Shown: positions 1 to 11,016 of the stretch, piece by piece | Position numbering within the stretch: the stretch's first letter is position 1 | Layout: each line of letters begins with the position of its first letter | Source: an uncultured Pseudomonadota bacterium | GTDB taxonomy: Bacteria > Myxococcota_A > UBA796 > SXON01 | Assembly: GCA_903900265.1 (NCBI GenBank) | Contig: CAIUMM010000129.1 | Location: 1 to 56,160 of the forward strand | Direction: 5' to 3' | Length of the DNA: 56,160 bases | The notes under the pieces: model-generated | Database searches by the model: none | Seen by the model: the letters and a program-made list of their open reading frames with translations, nothing else | What the model was told of the DNA's origin: nothing | Position numbers and translations under genes: made by a program

Positions 1-3000
1 CCGAGCATCTGCTGCGGCAAGCGCGAGGCAACCGCCTCGTCGAGGATGCTCTCGAGCTCGATCACGTCGTTGTCATCGACGGTGGCGGTCTCGGACTCGG
101 CGCGCGAGAAGAACCGAGTGGGCGGAAGCTGGCGGGAGTCGCCGACGATCACGACTTGCTGGCCGCGCGCGATAGCGCCGATGGCGTCGTGGGTGCCGAT
201 CTGCGAGGCTTCGTCGAACACCACGAGGTCGAAGCGACGCCCGTCGGCCGGCAGGTACTGGGCGATCGAGAGCGGGCTCATCAACATACACGGCTTCAAC
301 CTCGGGAGCAGGTTGGGGATCTCCCGCAGCAAGCGCCGGATCGGCAGGTGTGCGCGCTGCTTCTTGGCCTCGCGGGCGAGGATCGCCGGCTCGCCGCCAG
401 CGGGACCGCCCGAAGCAGGCGGGCGGCGGGCGTCCAAGCGCGCCAGCACGCGCTGTCGGCTGAATCGGATGAATTCTTCATCCAGCGACCGGAAGCGCAC
501 GACGCGCTCGGAGTGCGCGGCGCCGTCAAAGTCGCGCAGCGGGGGGTGTGCATCGCGGAACCGCGCGACGATCGCGGTGACGAGCGCGCGTTCGACGCCG
601 GCGCGCACCTCATCCGGAGCGAGCGCATCGGCGCGCAGCGCGCGCACCGCGCCTTCGAGGCCCACCGCCTCGGCTGCAGCGGCAGCGCCGTTGTAGAAGC
701 AGGCAGCGCGAAACACCGCAGTCCCCGACGGCGCCGCGAACGCGCTCCGCCAGCGGTTCAGCCGCTCGGCCAGCGCGGCGACGCCGTCTTCGGTTTGGGT
801 GCCAGCAAGCAGCGCGACGTCCAGCGCGACGAGCGAAGCGTGCAGCGCGCCGAGCGCGGCCTGCAGGCGCTGGGCCCCAGCTGCGAGCGCCGGCCGGCCG
901 GCGTCGGTCACGCCCTCCGGGAGCGCGAGGCTGTGCCCCACCGCCGCTGCGCGCTCCGCCGCACGCCGAAGCGCATCCCCCCGCGCGAGCATCGCTTCGA
1001 CGCGGTCGGGATCGGCGACCGCGCCGAGCTGCTCAGCCACCGCCGCGCCCTCAGCCACGCGCGCGGCCTCGCCATCGCGCAGGGTGATCGCCCGCCCCAG
1101 ATCGGTTGCGATCGCGAGGTCGCCCGGCATCGCGCCGCGCACATACGCGCGCATCCGTTGCCGTTGCCCCCAAAGAAAGATCAACGCGAACAAGAAGAAC
1201 GCGCGTCCCCACGAGGCAAAGTCCCGCCGCAGCGCGTCCAGATCGGGCAGCGCCCGCAGCGCCGGCTGGTAGTTCGCGTCCAACGCCGCGGCTTCCGCCC
1301 GCGCCGCGCGCACATCGGCCACCCACGCCTGCGCCCGCGCCTTCAACGCCGACCACTCCGCGCTGCCCCAGCCCAAAGGCGCATCGCCCTCGCCTACCAC
1401 ACGCAGCGCGTCCGCCAACCCAGCGGCCGCCTCACGGCTGACGAGCGCGCCGCCGGCGCCCAACGCCGCGTAGGCCACACCGACCTCCTCCAACGCCGCA
1501 GCGGCCTGTTCGACGCGCGCCCGAGCTTCCGCCTCCGCCGCGCCGCTCCACGCCGAGACACGCACATCCCGCCAGGGATGCGCCCCGCAAGGAAGGACCC
1601 CGCGCGCGCTCTGGGCCAGCCGCTCAGCCGCATCGAGCGCCGCTGCGTACCGTTCGGCGTCCAGCGCGACGATCACCGCGTCCGCCACCGGGAGCACCGG
1701 CGCGCCGGCGAGATCCAACGCCCGTGCGCTGGCCGCGTGGAAGGACACGCCGATCGGGGTCAGCGCGTGCAGCGCCCGCACATAGGCGTTCAGATCGCCG
1801 CGCACGCGCCCGAGCTCTGCGGTGCGCGCATCCCAACCGGCGACGTCAGGCTGAGCCACGCGCTCGGCCGAGGCCGCCAGCGCGTCGATGACCTGCTTCT
1901 TGCGCGTCTTGTTGCTGTGCAGCTCGAGGCAGTAATCGCCCAAGCCCACCGCACACAGACGACGATGCACGACCTCGAGCGCCGCCATCTTCTCCGACAC
2001 GAACAGCACCGTGCGCCCCTCAGCGAGGGTCGCGGCGATGAGGTTGGTGATCGTCTGAGACTTGCCGGTGCCGGGCGGACCTTGCAAGACGAAGCTGCGG
2101 CCGCGCAACGCAGCGACCACCGCGGAGAGCTGCGTGGCGTCGGCGTCGACGACCGTAGGCAAGGTGGAGGGCGCGACGGTGTCGTCCAGCGCGGCGGGAT
2201 CGGGCGCAGGAGCCGGATCGGGGAACGGCGAGGCGCCAGCGTCGGCGATGTGCCGGACCACCGGGTTCTCCATCAAGGTCGCGGCGTTCTCGTGCAGATC
2301 GAGCCACATCAGGAACTTGGCGAAGCTGAACAAGCCGATGTGCGCGTCCTCCCGCACCTCCCAGCGCGGCATGGCCTTGATGGCGTTGCGCACCGCGGCC
2401 AGCAGCGCGGCGACGTCTACTCCGGCGTCGTCCATCGGAAGATTCGCGAGAAAGCCAAGGTCAATATTGAAATCCCGACGCACCAGCTCGGAGAGCGTGA
2501 CGTTCCCCATCGGATCTTCCGCGCCGCGCCGCACGCGCACGCGCCGCAGCGACCGGTCAAAACCCAGCTCGACCGGGACCAAAAGCAGCGGCGCCTCGCG
2601 CGGGACCGCGCCGTCCTCCCCCGCCGGGAACCAGCGCAGCACGCCGATCGCGATGAACAGCGTGTTCGCGCCGCCTTCTTCCCGAGCGGCGCGGGCGTCC
2701 TGATCCAGCGCGACGCAGCGATTGAACAGGTCGGCAGGGGCAAGCTGCGTGTGTACGATGCGCCGGGCGAGGTCCGCGGTCAGCGCCTCGCGCTCCGCGG
2801 CGGGGTCAATCCGCGCCGCGACGATGCCCGGATCCCGCTCGTCATGGGCGTCCTGCACCGGCTTGGGGTGCAGCTCGAGGAAGCCATCGGTGCCCAAGCG
2901 GTCTTCGAGCGCCGCGAGGGTCGGGGCCCGCAGCGTGACGCTCGCGCCCGCCCGAAAATTGAGCAACCGGTTGCGCAGCGAGAGGTCGAGCAGCGCGTCT

Positions 3001-4142
3001 TTCCAGGCCCGGAAGCGCTGCTGCACCGGCGCAGGCACCACCGGGGGCGGCAACGGCGCGGGCTCTTCGGGCAACGCCACCGCTTCGGCCAGCAGGGTCT
3101 GGGCTGGGCTGGGCGCCTCGACCGGCTCGGCCTCGACGACGATGCGCAGCGGCAGCGGCTTGAACTGCTCCCTGCGGGCGACGCGCACGTCGATCGCGCA
3201 GCCAAAAGCGGCGTCATCGGCCAGCAACGCGGCGGCGACGCGCTCAGCTTCAGCGAACGCGGGTCGCGCCGCAGCCACGGTCGTCGACGAGTCAAACAGC
3301 AGCACGTCGCCCAAGGCCACGAGGGTGCGCAGCCGCGCCGCGTCGGTCACCACGCCTTCGGGGAAGCGCTCGTCGGTCAGCCACACGCCCGGCAGCGCGT
3401 GTCCGTCAAAGACAACGAGCAGCGGGGCCAAACCCGCTTGCTCGCAGCACGCCGCAAGAAGCAACGTCAAATCTAAACAGTTCGCCATCGACTGTTCGAG
3501 CAGCTGATCCGGGAGCCGCACCTTCTGACCGCTGGCCTCGAAGCTCGCAGGCACGCCGATGTAGGAGAGATCGAGGCCCTGCACGCTGGTGTACAGCGCC
3601 TCGGCCATCGCGCGGACGCGCTCCCGCGAGCGGGTTTGGTAGCCGCCAAGCGCGTTGTCGCCGGTGACCACGCCGAGGCGATCGCGCACACGGACCAGCA
3701 AGCGCGCCACCGCCGGGTGGTTGGGCAGCACGTAGCAAGCGAGCATGCCCGGCGGCGCTCGAAAGCCCGGCCAGTGGTTGAAGGGCAGCACCTCGAGCGG
3801 GGACGAGCCCGAGACCAGCTCCACGCCGTCCGCCATCAACGACCACGTGAGCTGCGCTTGTTCGGCCTCCAGCACCGCGCGCAGCTTGCCCGCCGGCAAG
3901 CGCACATCCTGCGGCCCGAGGTCCACGGGCTCCCCCGGACGAAGCTCGGGGAGGATGATCGGCGCAGCGACGGCCAGATCGGGCTCGATGCGCAGCAGCA
4001 GCTGCGCGCCGCTCAGGGTCGCGACCGTGCGGTTGATGAGGTGCACCGCGGCTACGATCGGCACGCCAGCGTGCTCGGCTCCGAAGTTCAGCGTGGCGGC
4101 GACGTCGAGGGAGAGTTCAAAAGCGGTGTTCACCGCAGCCAT
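1..4142 (-). CDS. DUF4011-type superfamily 1 helicase, C-terminus cut off by window edge
   Basis: A very large cytoplasmic protein, probably an ATP-driven nucleic-acid helicase or translocase. Only the first 1,380 codons are present and the frame runs off the left edge, so helicase motifs IV-VI and any C-terminal nuclease are unseen. Reading from the ATG at 4142, the N-terminus is a beta-rich DUF4011-like region with PLEVLPFNHWPGF near residue 120. A transglutaminase-like core follows (ANCLDLTLLLAA, Cys about 224; GHALPGVWL, His about 248). Walker A is GPPGTGKSQT at 688-697. Walker B is VFDEAS with Asp about 1310, and GDSRQLPPT lies 24 residues further on, all classic SF1 motifs. The MepA-like gene lies 14 bases upstream on the same strand. 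DUF4011 helicases are known as very large proteins, some linked to phage defence, but nothing nearby supports a defence role here. The frame is open throughout; the long plus-strand frame opposite it is a shadow. Confidence 0.9.
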   Translation of the reverse strand, partial: MAAVNTAFELSLDVAATLNFGAEHAGVPIVAAVHLINRTVATLSGAQLLLRIEPDLAVAAPIILPELRPGEPVDLGPQDVRLPAGKLRAVLEAEQAQLTWSLMADGVELVSGSSPLEVLPFNHWPGFRAPPGMLACYVLPNHPAVARLLVRVRDRLGVVTGDNALGGYQTRSRERVRAMAEALYTSVQGLDLSYIGVPASFEASGQKVRLPDQLLEQSMANCLDLTLLLAACCEQAGLAPLLVVFDGHALPGVWLTDERFPEGVVTDAARLRTLVALGDVLLFDSSTTVAAARPAFAEAERVAAALLADDAAFGCAIDVRVARREQFKPLPLRIVVEAEPVEAPSPAQTLLAEAVALPEEPAPLPPPVVPAPVQQRFRAWKDALLDLSLRNRLLNFRAGASVTLRAPTLAALEDRLGTDGFLELHPKPVQDAHDERDPGIVAARIDPAAEREALTADLARRIVHTQLAPADLFNRCVALDQDARAAREEGGANTLFIAIGVLRWFPAGEDGAVPREAPLLLVPVELGFDRSLRRVRVRRGAEDPMGNVTLSELVRRDFNIDLGFLANLPMDDAGVDVAALLAAVRNAIKAMPRWEVREDAHIGLFSFAKFLMWLDLHENAATLMENPVVRHIADAGASPFPDPAPAPDPAALDDTVAPSTLPTVVDADATQLSAVVAALRGRSFVLQGPPGTGKSQTITNLIAATLAEGRTVLFVSEKMAALEVVHRRLCAVGLGDYCLELHSNKTRKKQVIDALAASAERVAQPDVAGWDARTAELGRVRGDLNAYVRALHALTPIGVSFHAASARALDLAGAPVLPVADAVIVALDAERYAAALDAAERLAQSARGVLPCGAHPWRDVRVSAWSGAAEAEARARVEQAAAALEEVGVAYAALGAGGALVSREAAAGLADALRVVGEGDAPLGWGSAEWSALKARAQAWVADVRAARAEAAALDANYQPALRALPDLDALRRDFASWGRAFFLFALIFLWGQRQRMRAYVRGAMPGDLAIATDLGRAITLRDGEAARVAEGAAVAEQLGAVADPDRVEAMLARGDALRRAAERAAAVGHSLALPEGVTDAGRPALAAGAQRLQAALGALHASLVALDVALLAGTQTEDGVAALAERLNRWRSAFAAPSGTAVFRAACFYNGAAAAAEAVGLEGAVRALRADALAPDEVRAGVERALVTAIVARFRDAHPPLRDFDGAAHSERVVRFRSLDEEFIRFSRQRVLARLDARRPPASGGPAGGEPAILAREAKKQRAHLPIRRLLREIPNLLPRLKPCMLMSPLSIAQYLPADGRRFDLVVFDEASQIGTHDAIGAIARGQQVVIVGDSRQLPPTRFFSRAESETATVDDNDVIELESILDEAVASRLPQQML

Positions 4143-4156
4143 GTAAGCCGGATCGG

Positions 4157-4831
4157 CTATTCAACGCACTTCATGTGCACGTGCATGTGGTTCTTGTGGC
4201 CGGACGCGTGCATCACCGTCTCCCCGGCCAGAAAGCCCTGATAGCCCGGCCCGGGGAAAGTCCGGGCCGCCTGCTCGGGGGTCAACTGCTTGGTGCTGAC
4301 CAGCCACGCGTGCAAGGTGTCGATCAGCGATTGATCGAGCAGGATCCACATCACTTTTCCGGTGGCGAAGAAGCGCTGGATCTCCGCCCAGGTGTGCTCC
4401 TTGTCCAGCGTCTGCGGCGTGGCCTCTCGACCAAAACCCGCTTGTTCGCCGGACATCGTGTAGATCCCGACGTCGCCGTCTAAGCCATCCTGATGCATCA
4501 GGTACTTGTTCCGCGCGCCGCCGGGCTGGTTCAGGCGCCCGACGAGGATGCGCTGGGTGTCGGGGTACCCAGCGGACATCGCCGCCGCGACGGCGCGGAT
4601 CCCCTCGATCAGCAGCGCGCTGCCGTGCGAAACGCTCTCCTCCGAGCGCGTATAGCTGGGCCCGTCCGGCAACAGCGGCAAAGCACGACCGTAGCCCGCG
4701 CCGCACTTCGGGAGCGGGCTGGAGAGCTGCACCGCCGCCGCGTCCGGCCACACGATTTGTGACGCGTTGCCTGACGATCCGTCCGAAGCCAACGCGAACC
4801 AGGACGCGAACAGTAGGCTGGAAAGCAGCAT
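4157..4831 (-). CDS. MepA-like (M74/LAS family) murein endopeptidase, secreted
   Basis: Probable zinc peptidase that cleaves peptidoglycan cross-links in the periplasm. With the ATG at 4831 the product is 224 residues and opens with a hydrophobic signal sequence (MLLSSLLFASWFALA). The LAS-type metal site is visible: KYLMHQDGLDGDV gives His113 and Asp120, and GHKNHMHVHMKC near the C-terminus supplies the H-x-H ligands (His215/217/219). These match penicillin-insensitive murein endopeptidase in kind and order. The frame is open further upstream, to 5020, but that extension translates straight through the 62-base palindrome at 4873-4934 and would bury the signal peptide, so it is rejected. It reads into the DUF4011 helicase 14 bases downstream. 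Family membership is fairly sure; the exact bond cut is inferred from the family. Confidence 0.82.
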   Translation of the reverse strand: MLLSSLLFASWFALASDGSSGNASQIVWPDAAAVQLSSPLPKCGAGYGRALPLLPDGPSYTRSEESVSHGSALLIEGIRAVAAAMSAGYPDTQRILVGRLNQPGGARNKYLMHQDGLDGDVGIYTMSGEQAGFGREATPQTLDKEHTWAEIQRFFATGKVMWILLDQSLIDTLHAWLVSTKQLTPEQAARTFPGPGYQGFLAGETVMHASGHKNHMHVHMKCVE

Positions 4832-4872
4832 TTTGGGATTGAACCACAGTTCGGAGGGGGATGCAACGCGCA

Positions 4873-4934
4873 TAGGTGTCAGGTTGTTACCATTACACTT
4901 TCCGGAAAGTGTAATGGTAACAACCTGACACCTA
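4873..4934. repeat. Perfect 62-base palindrome, REP-like extragenic element
   Basis: Every base of the left 31-base arm (4873-4903) pairs with the right arm (4904-4934), with no loop. The arm begins TAGGTGTCAGGTTGTTACC and the centre is TTTCCGGAAA. It is clearly more AT-rich than the surrounding DNA and lies between the propeller-lipoprotein stop (5059) and the MepA-like start (4831). Ends containing AGGTGTCAGG resemble extragenic repeats mobilised by Y1 (RAYT-type) transposases, but this is from memory and no transposase is in the window. It could also act as a bidirectional terminator or form a cruciform. Confidence 0.8.
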
Positions 4935-5058
4935 CTAAAATGGAGCTTCAACCGATCGCGAAGATCGGACAAGGCTTCACAGCCCCGCGATCTCCCGAAG
5001 CACGCGGATCGCCATGTCACGCCGCTTGTCCGTCATCTGGCGCAACAGACGCCCCCCC

Positions 5059-6492
5059 CTACGGCACCCGCGAAAACCGAACGATCCCCTGCGGAGTTGC
5101 CGCCCACACCGTCGGCGGGGTGGTCGCGTTGTCGACAGTCAGCTGAGTGACGTTGGCGTAGGGCAGCCAGGCGCTGAGATCGGTCATCGTCTCGGTGGCG
5201 GTGTCCCAGAGCAGCAAGCCGGTGGAGGTGCCGATCCACACGTGACCGTCGCCGTCGTCGCGGATGGCGTAGGCGGTGGCCGGAAACGGCTCACCGAGCA
5301 AGGTGGTGACGCTGGTGCCGACGTCGGCGCCGACGTCGATGCGGGCGATGCCGTAGAGGTTCGACGCCAGCCAAAGCGTCCAGCTGCCCGGCGCGATGTC
5401 GATGTCGTTCAGCGCGATGGGCTCTTCGAGGCCGACCGGCCATGGAACCCAGTATTCAGCGAGGTCCCCGCCGGACGACATCGCAGCCGGCGAGAGGTTG
5501 CCGTCGTTCGAGTATTCCCACCGCGAGATCTGGTACTGGTCGCCGTTCCAGATGCTGCCGTCGGGCGTGAACGCGATGCCGTAGGACAAGCTGTGCGGGT
5601 GCACGGGATGCGCGTGCTCGGAAAATACGCCGAGGTCGGCGTCGTAGAGGCAAGCGCCCTCGTTGGTGCCCATCCACACATCGCCCGCCCCGACGCCGTA
5701 GGGCTGCTCCCGCAGGCGCAACGCGTACTGGATCTCGGTAGACTCGGTGTAGTCGATGGTCGAGAGCAGGGTCAGCGCGCCGTCGGACTCCACCGCGAAG
5801 TGCGAGCCCTGCCGGTCTACGTCCCCGACGTCGCCCACCCAGATGGTGCCGTCGCTGTGGGCGAGGATGCCGTAGGGCACGGCTTTGTAGAGGCCGTCGG
5901 CGGTGGTGTAGACGCGCGAGGTCGGCGCGTCCGCGACCGTAGCGTCGAGGTGGATGAGACCGACGCTGGCGGTGGCCCAGAGCGTGCCGTCTGGCGCTGC
6001 GGAGAGCCCGTGCCAGCTCAAGCCCGCGAGGCCGAGATCACCGCCGAACACCGTGACCGCGCTCTCGAGCACATCGATCGCGACCGACGCGCTCGCGCTC
6101 CCGCAGACGCCGCTGACGTCCAGCGTGACCGTGTGCGGGCCGACCTCAGCCACCCACGAGTCGGTGAGGTCCGCTCCGACCAACACGCCGTCGACCGACC
6201 AAGCGACCACCGAGCCGTCGCCGGTGCCGCCAAACACACCCTCGAGCGCGACCGTGTCGCCCACCACAAACACGGCGCCTTCTACCGGCGCGACGATGTC
6301 GGCCGTGCTGCCGGTGTCGGTGCAGCCGCCGGTTTCGGAGTCCTGCGTCTCGTGAATGTCCACGCTGTCCGAGCTGTCATCGCCGCCGGGGTTGGAGCCC
6401 GCAGAGTCGTCCTTCCCCACACAGGCGGAGAGGACGATCAAGCACGTAAGAGCAGAATACAGGTTCACGACCACGCCCGGCTTGCGGTTCAA
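5059..6492 (-). CDS. Lipoprotein with two-component-regulator-propeller-like repeats
   Basis: Predicted lipoprotein of up to 477 residues, exported and lipidated at the Cys of the lipobox LIVLSAC. After an acidic Ser/Asp/Thr-rich linker there is an Ig/PKD-like stretch (about 55-145) and then a series of beta-propeller blades with repeated G.(I/L)W.(G/A) patterns: GTLWATASVGLIHL, GTIWVGDVGDV, GDVWMGTNEGACLYD, GHVWIGTSTGLLLWD and TVWAATPQGIVRF. Such blades resemble Reg_prop repeats of hybrid two-component sensors, but there is no kinase or membrane helix here. The start is uncertain: a TTG at 6492 lies one base after the upstream lipoprotein's stop, and in-frame GTG codons follow within nine codons. 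It probably forms a transcription unit with the gene at 6494. Ligand and role are unknown. Confidence 0.8.
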   Translation of the reverse strand: MNRKPGVVVNLYSALTCLIVLSACVGKDDSAGSNPGGDDSSDSVDIHETQDSETGGCTDTGSTADIVAPVEGAVFVVGDTVALEGVFGGTGDGSVVAWSVDGVLVGADLTDSWVAEVGPHTVTLDVSGVCGSASASVAIDVLESAVTVFGGDLGLAGLSWHGLSAAPDGTLWATASVGLIHLDATVADAPTSRVYTTADGLYKAVPYGILAHSDGTIWVGDVGDVDRQGSHFAVESDGALTLLSTIDYTESTEIQYALRLREQPYGVGAGDVWMGTNEGACLYDADLGVFSEHAHPVHPHSLSYGIAFTPDGSIWNGDQYQISRWEYSNDGNLSPAAMSSGGDLAEYWVPWPVGLEEPIALNDIDIAPGSWTLWLASNLYGIARIDVGADVGTSVTTLLGEPFPATAYAIRDDGDGHVWIGTSTGLLLWDTATETMTDLSAWLPYANVTQLTVDNATTPPTVWAATPQGIVRFSRVP

Positions 6493-6493
6493 C

Positions 6494-7945
6494 CTACATC
6501 GGGGTGACAGCGCCGCCCGGCCAAGTGACTGTCGCGAAGGACTCGTAGCTGCCCTCGCTGTTGACGTCGCGGGTGTCGGACCACACCAGCGCGCCGCCGA
6601 CGTAGATGTTCACGGTGACGTCGTTGCGGCCGTTGTACACCGAGCCCGGGTAGTCGTTGACTTCGACGGTGTAGTCGCCGTTCGCGGGCGCGTCGATGTT
6701 GATGTTCTCGGGGCCGACCGCGGAAATGTCATCGAGGTCGAGCGAGGGGTTGTCGGTCGCGTCACCGCGGACGCCCCAATCCAAGGTTCCACCCGTGCAG
6801 TTGGCGTAGTAGCAGTCGCCGGTGGTCTCGCGGGTGCCCGCGGGCTTCAGCAAGTGCAGGTCCATGTCGTCGCCCGAGTGTACCCAGTACATCTCGATCC
6901 AGAAGTCCTGGGTGGGGATGGCCGAGACCGTGGCTTCGCAGGGCTCGGACGACTGGCCGAGGCTGTTCGTCACGATGAGCTGCGCGGTGTAGTCACCGAC
7001 GAGGTCGGGCTGGAAGGTGCGGTTGGGGCCGGAGCCGCGCGCGAGCAACGCCGAAGAGCCGCTCGGTGCGGAGATCAGCGTCCACGTGTACGTGGTGATG
7101 GTGGCGGAGCCCGTGTCGTAGCTGTCATCGCCCTTGAAGGTGGTGGTGCCGGAGATCGCGTCCACCTCGGCCGGGTCGGCGTAGCACAGGGCGATCGGGC
7201 CGCCCGCGCCTTCGCCGGTGAGCGGCGCGGTCACGGTGCCGACCGGCGCTGCGGCGTCGACGACGAGATCGGCGTTGTAGACGGCGATCGCGGAGGGGCT
7301 GAAGCTCAGCTTGACCGAAGACTCTTCGCCCGGCGCGAGCGTAGCCGGGTACGAGCTGAAGCCGGAGTCGACGATGGTGAACTCAGAGTCCCCGTCGATC
7401 GAGAGATCGTTGATGACGACCGGGGCGCCGCCGGTGCTCTTGAGCTTGATGATGCCGGTCACGACGTCCCCTGCGCCGATGGCGCCGGCGTCCCAGCTTG
7501 GGGGATCGAGGGTCAGCTCGGGCGCGACGTCGCCGCCGTACAGCAGCACGCCAACGCTCGGATTGCCCGCGTCATTGCTGGCGACCCAGGCGGTGTCGAA
7601 TTCGCCGTCGCTGCTGCGCGTGTAGGTGACGGTGATGTCTGCGGATTCGCCGACCGCGAGGGTGCCGGGGAGCTTGCCGTCCATGCTGGTCCACGCGAAC
7701 GCCGTGCCGGTGTCGAGCGTGATGCCCGACACTTCGAGATCCACGCCGCCTACGCTGGACACCGTGAACACCTTGGACTCGGACTCGCCCATCGCCACGT
7801 CGGCGTAGGTCAGCGTCTCGGGGGAGACGTCAATGACCGCGAGGTCTCCGCCTTCTGGTACCTCTTTACGCAATCCGTTGTCGATGCCGCAGCCAACGAG
7901 ACCGCCTGCGAGAAGGAAGAGGGAGGTGGAAAAGACCAAGCGCAT
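6494..7945 (-). CDS. Choice-of-anchor-D lipoprotein with PKD-like and DUF2135/YfaP-like regions
   Basis: Secreted lipoprotein of 483 residues; the ATG at 7945 follows a GGAG ribosome site and the lipobox is LVGC. The N-terminal half has tandem Ig-like, ASH-type modules, seen as the repeated pattern LTYADVAMGESESKVFTV, TLAVGESADITVTYT and TLAPGEESSVKLSFSP. A PKD-like module follows (TYTWTLISAPSGSSALL ... DLVGDYTAQLIVTNSLG). The C-terminal 130 residues (DMDLHLLKPAG, NINIDAPANGDYTVEVNDY) resemble the DUF2135/YfaP-type domain common in Myxococcota lipoproteins. These features point to a surface or periplasmic structural or binding protein. No catalytic motif is visible. It is divergent from the kinase gene at 8068, with a shared 122-base promoter region. 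Confidence 0.83.
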   Translation of the reverse strand: MRLVFSTSLFLLAGGLVGCGIDNGLRKEVPEGGDLAVIDVSPETLTYADVAMGESESKVFTVSSVGGVDLEVSGITLDTGTAFAWTSMDGKLPGTLAVGESADITVTYTRSSDGEFDTAWVASNDAGNPSVGVLLYGGDVAPELTLDPPSWDAGAIGAGDVVTGIIKLKSTGGAPVVINDLSIDGDSEFTIVDSGFSSYPATLAPGEESSVKLSFSPSAIAVYNADLVVDAAAPVGTVTAPLTGEGAGGPIALCYADPAEVDAISGTTTFKGDDSYDTGSATITTYTWTLISAPSGSSALLARGSGPNRTFQPDLVGDYTAQLIVTNSLGQSSEPCEATVSAIPTQDFWIEMYWVHSGDDMDLHLLKPAGTRETTGDCYYANCTGGTLDWGVRGDATDNPSLDLDDISAVGPENINIDAPANGDYTVEVNDYPGSVYNGRNDVTVNIYVGGALVWSDTRDVNSEGSYESFATVTWPGGAVTPM

Positions 7946-8067
7946 GCTGTCTCCGATGTTGGACGGCTCCCTGACGATAGACGATTTCATGACAAAAGGC
8001 AAGGCCTCAGATGGCCAAAGTTGCCGGCAGGCGCAGCATCAAGAGGCGAACACGATAGGCCGGGAGG

Positions 8068-10065
<1,998 letters not shown>

Positions 10066-10067
10066 AC

Positions 10068-11006
10068 GTGCATCTTGTTGTGGGTTCAAACTCTTGTTTT
10101 GGGCGAGCAACCGTGGCTGCGCTGCAGGAAGCCGGCGAGTCGGTGCGCACCCTCGAGGCGCCCGCCGAGGGCTGGCTGGAGATCGACACCGTCGTAGCGG
10201 CGGCGGAAGGCTGCGTCAGCATCACCGCCGCGGTCGAGCGTCCGATGAACGCTTGGTACCCCGACCTCGTGCGGTTCGCCGACGCGGTCTGCGCCGCTGC
10301 GGAGATCACCGGCGCCACCGTGCTGGTCCCCAGCGGAATGTACGGCTTCAAGGTGATCTACGACGTACCGCTGCCGCCTGAACCGCCGCCCGCCGACGCC
10401 AACGATCGTCCCTGCGAGCCCGGTCGGGTGCGCGATCAGATCGAAGCCACCTACGCCCAGCTCGCGGATCTGTCCGGAAACCGCGTGATCGTCGTGCGTG
10501 CGGGGGACACCTTCGGCCCCGGGAGCCTCGCCTGGCCCGCCGCGGAGATGGTCCGCGCGGCCGCTGCGGGGCGCCGCGTCCCTTGGCCGGGACATCCGGG
10601 CGTCGGTCACGCGTTCACCTTTGTCCCCGACCTCGCGCGGCTCGGCGTTCGCGCGCTGTTGGGCGCGCCGCTCCCGAAGCCGGCGCTGACGGCAGAAGAG
10701 CAGGAAGATCCCGATCGTCTCCCGCCCTCCCCGCTCGAAGTGTACGCCCTCCACGGGCACCTGCTCGCCGACGCGGCCGCGTGGGCATCGGCGTTAGGTG
10801 CGCCCGGCGCGCTGCGCGTCCCGCACACCTGGATCCGCGCGCGCGCCCTCTGGGACGCCGCCTACGCCAAGCTCCCCGAGGTGCTGTACACGTGGGAGGG
10901 AAGTATTTTCTTGGATGATCGACGCACGCGCCGCTGGATGCCGGACTTCACCGAGACCCCGCTCGCCGACGCGATCCGGGAGACGCTGAGCGCCGCCAAA
11001 GCATGA
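10068..11006 (+). CDS. NAD-dependent epimerase/dehydratase-like (extended SDR) protein
   Basis: A 312-residue protein with a Rossmann-like N-terminus (MHLVVGSNSCFGRATVAAL, a variant of the GxxGxxG nucleotide loop) and later features of extended SDRs: a central strand ending VLVPSGMYGF, RVIVVRAGDTFGPGS in the usual TRPxxxYGPG position, and HAFTFVPDLARLGVRALLG, the conserved F-V-x-D region. The classical Tyr-x-x-x-Lys is not obvious, so it may bind NAD(P) without being a standard epimerase. The GTG start at 10068 is chosen because AGGAG overlaps the kinase stop just upstream and the Rossmann motif begins at once. The close spacing suggests co-expression with the kinase. Substrate unknown. Confidence 0.78.
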   Translation: MHLVVGSNSCFGRATVAALQEAGESVRTLEAPAEGWLEIDTVVAAAEGCVSITAAVERPMNAWYPDLVRFADAVCAAAEITGATVLVPSGMYGFKVIYDVPLPPEPPPADANDRPCEPGRVRDQIEATYAQLADLSGNRVIVVRAGDTFGPGSLAWPAAEMVRAAAAGRRVPWPGHPGVGHAFTFVPDLARLGVRALLGAPLPKPALTAEEQEDPDRLPPSPLEVYALHGHLLADAAAWASALGAPGALRVPHTWIRARALWDAAYAKLPEVLYTWEGSIFLDDRRTRRWMPDFTETPLADAIRETLSAAKA

Positions 11007-11016
11007 GCCCAGCCGC

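Noticed and set aside
156..3476. 1,106-codon open frame on the plus strand
   Set aside because: It lies opposite the DUF4011 helicase frame, which carries Walker A, Walker B and conserved blocks. The plus-strand product is Arg-rich nonsense typical of GC-rich shadow frames.
4952..4968. CCGATC-GCGAA-GATCGG hairpin as terminator of the propeller lipoprotein gene
   Set aside because: Six-base stem only, followed by mixed sequence rather than a T-run; too weak to call.
4981..5037. Small minus-strand frame reading MTDKRRDMAIRVLREIAGL
   Set aside because: Only 19 codons, no ribosome site and no family match; may be a coincidence or an old gene fragment.
5052..5059. Eight-C tract at the end of the propeller lipoprotein gene, possible phase-variable site
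   Set aside because: On the coding strand the G-run starts with the last base of the TAG stop, so a change in length cannot alter the reading before the stop.
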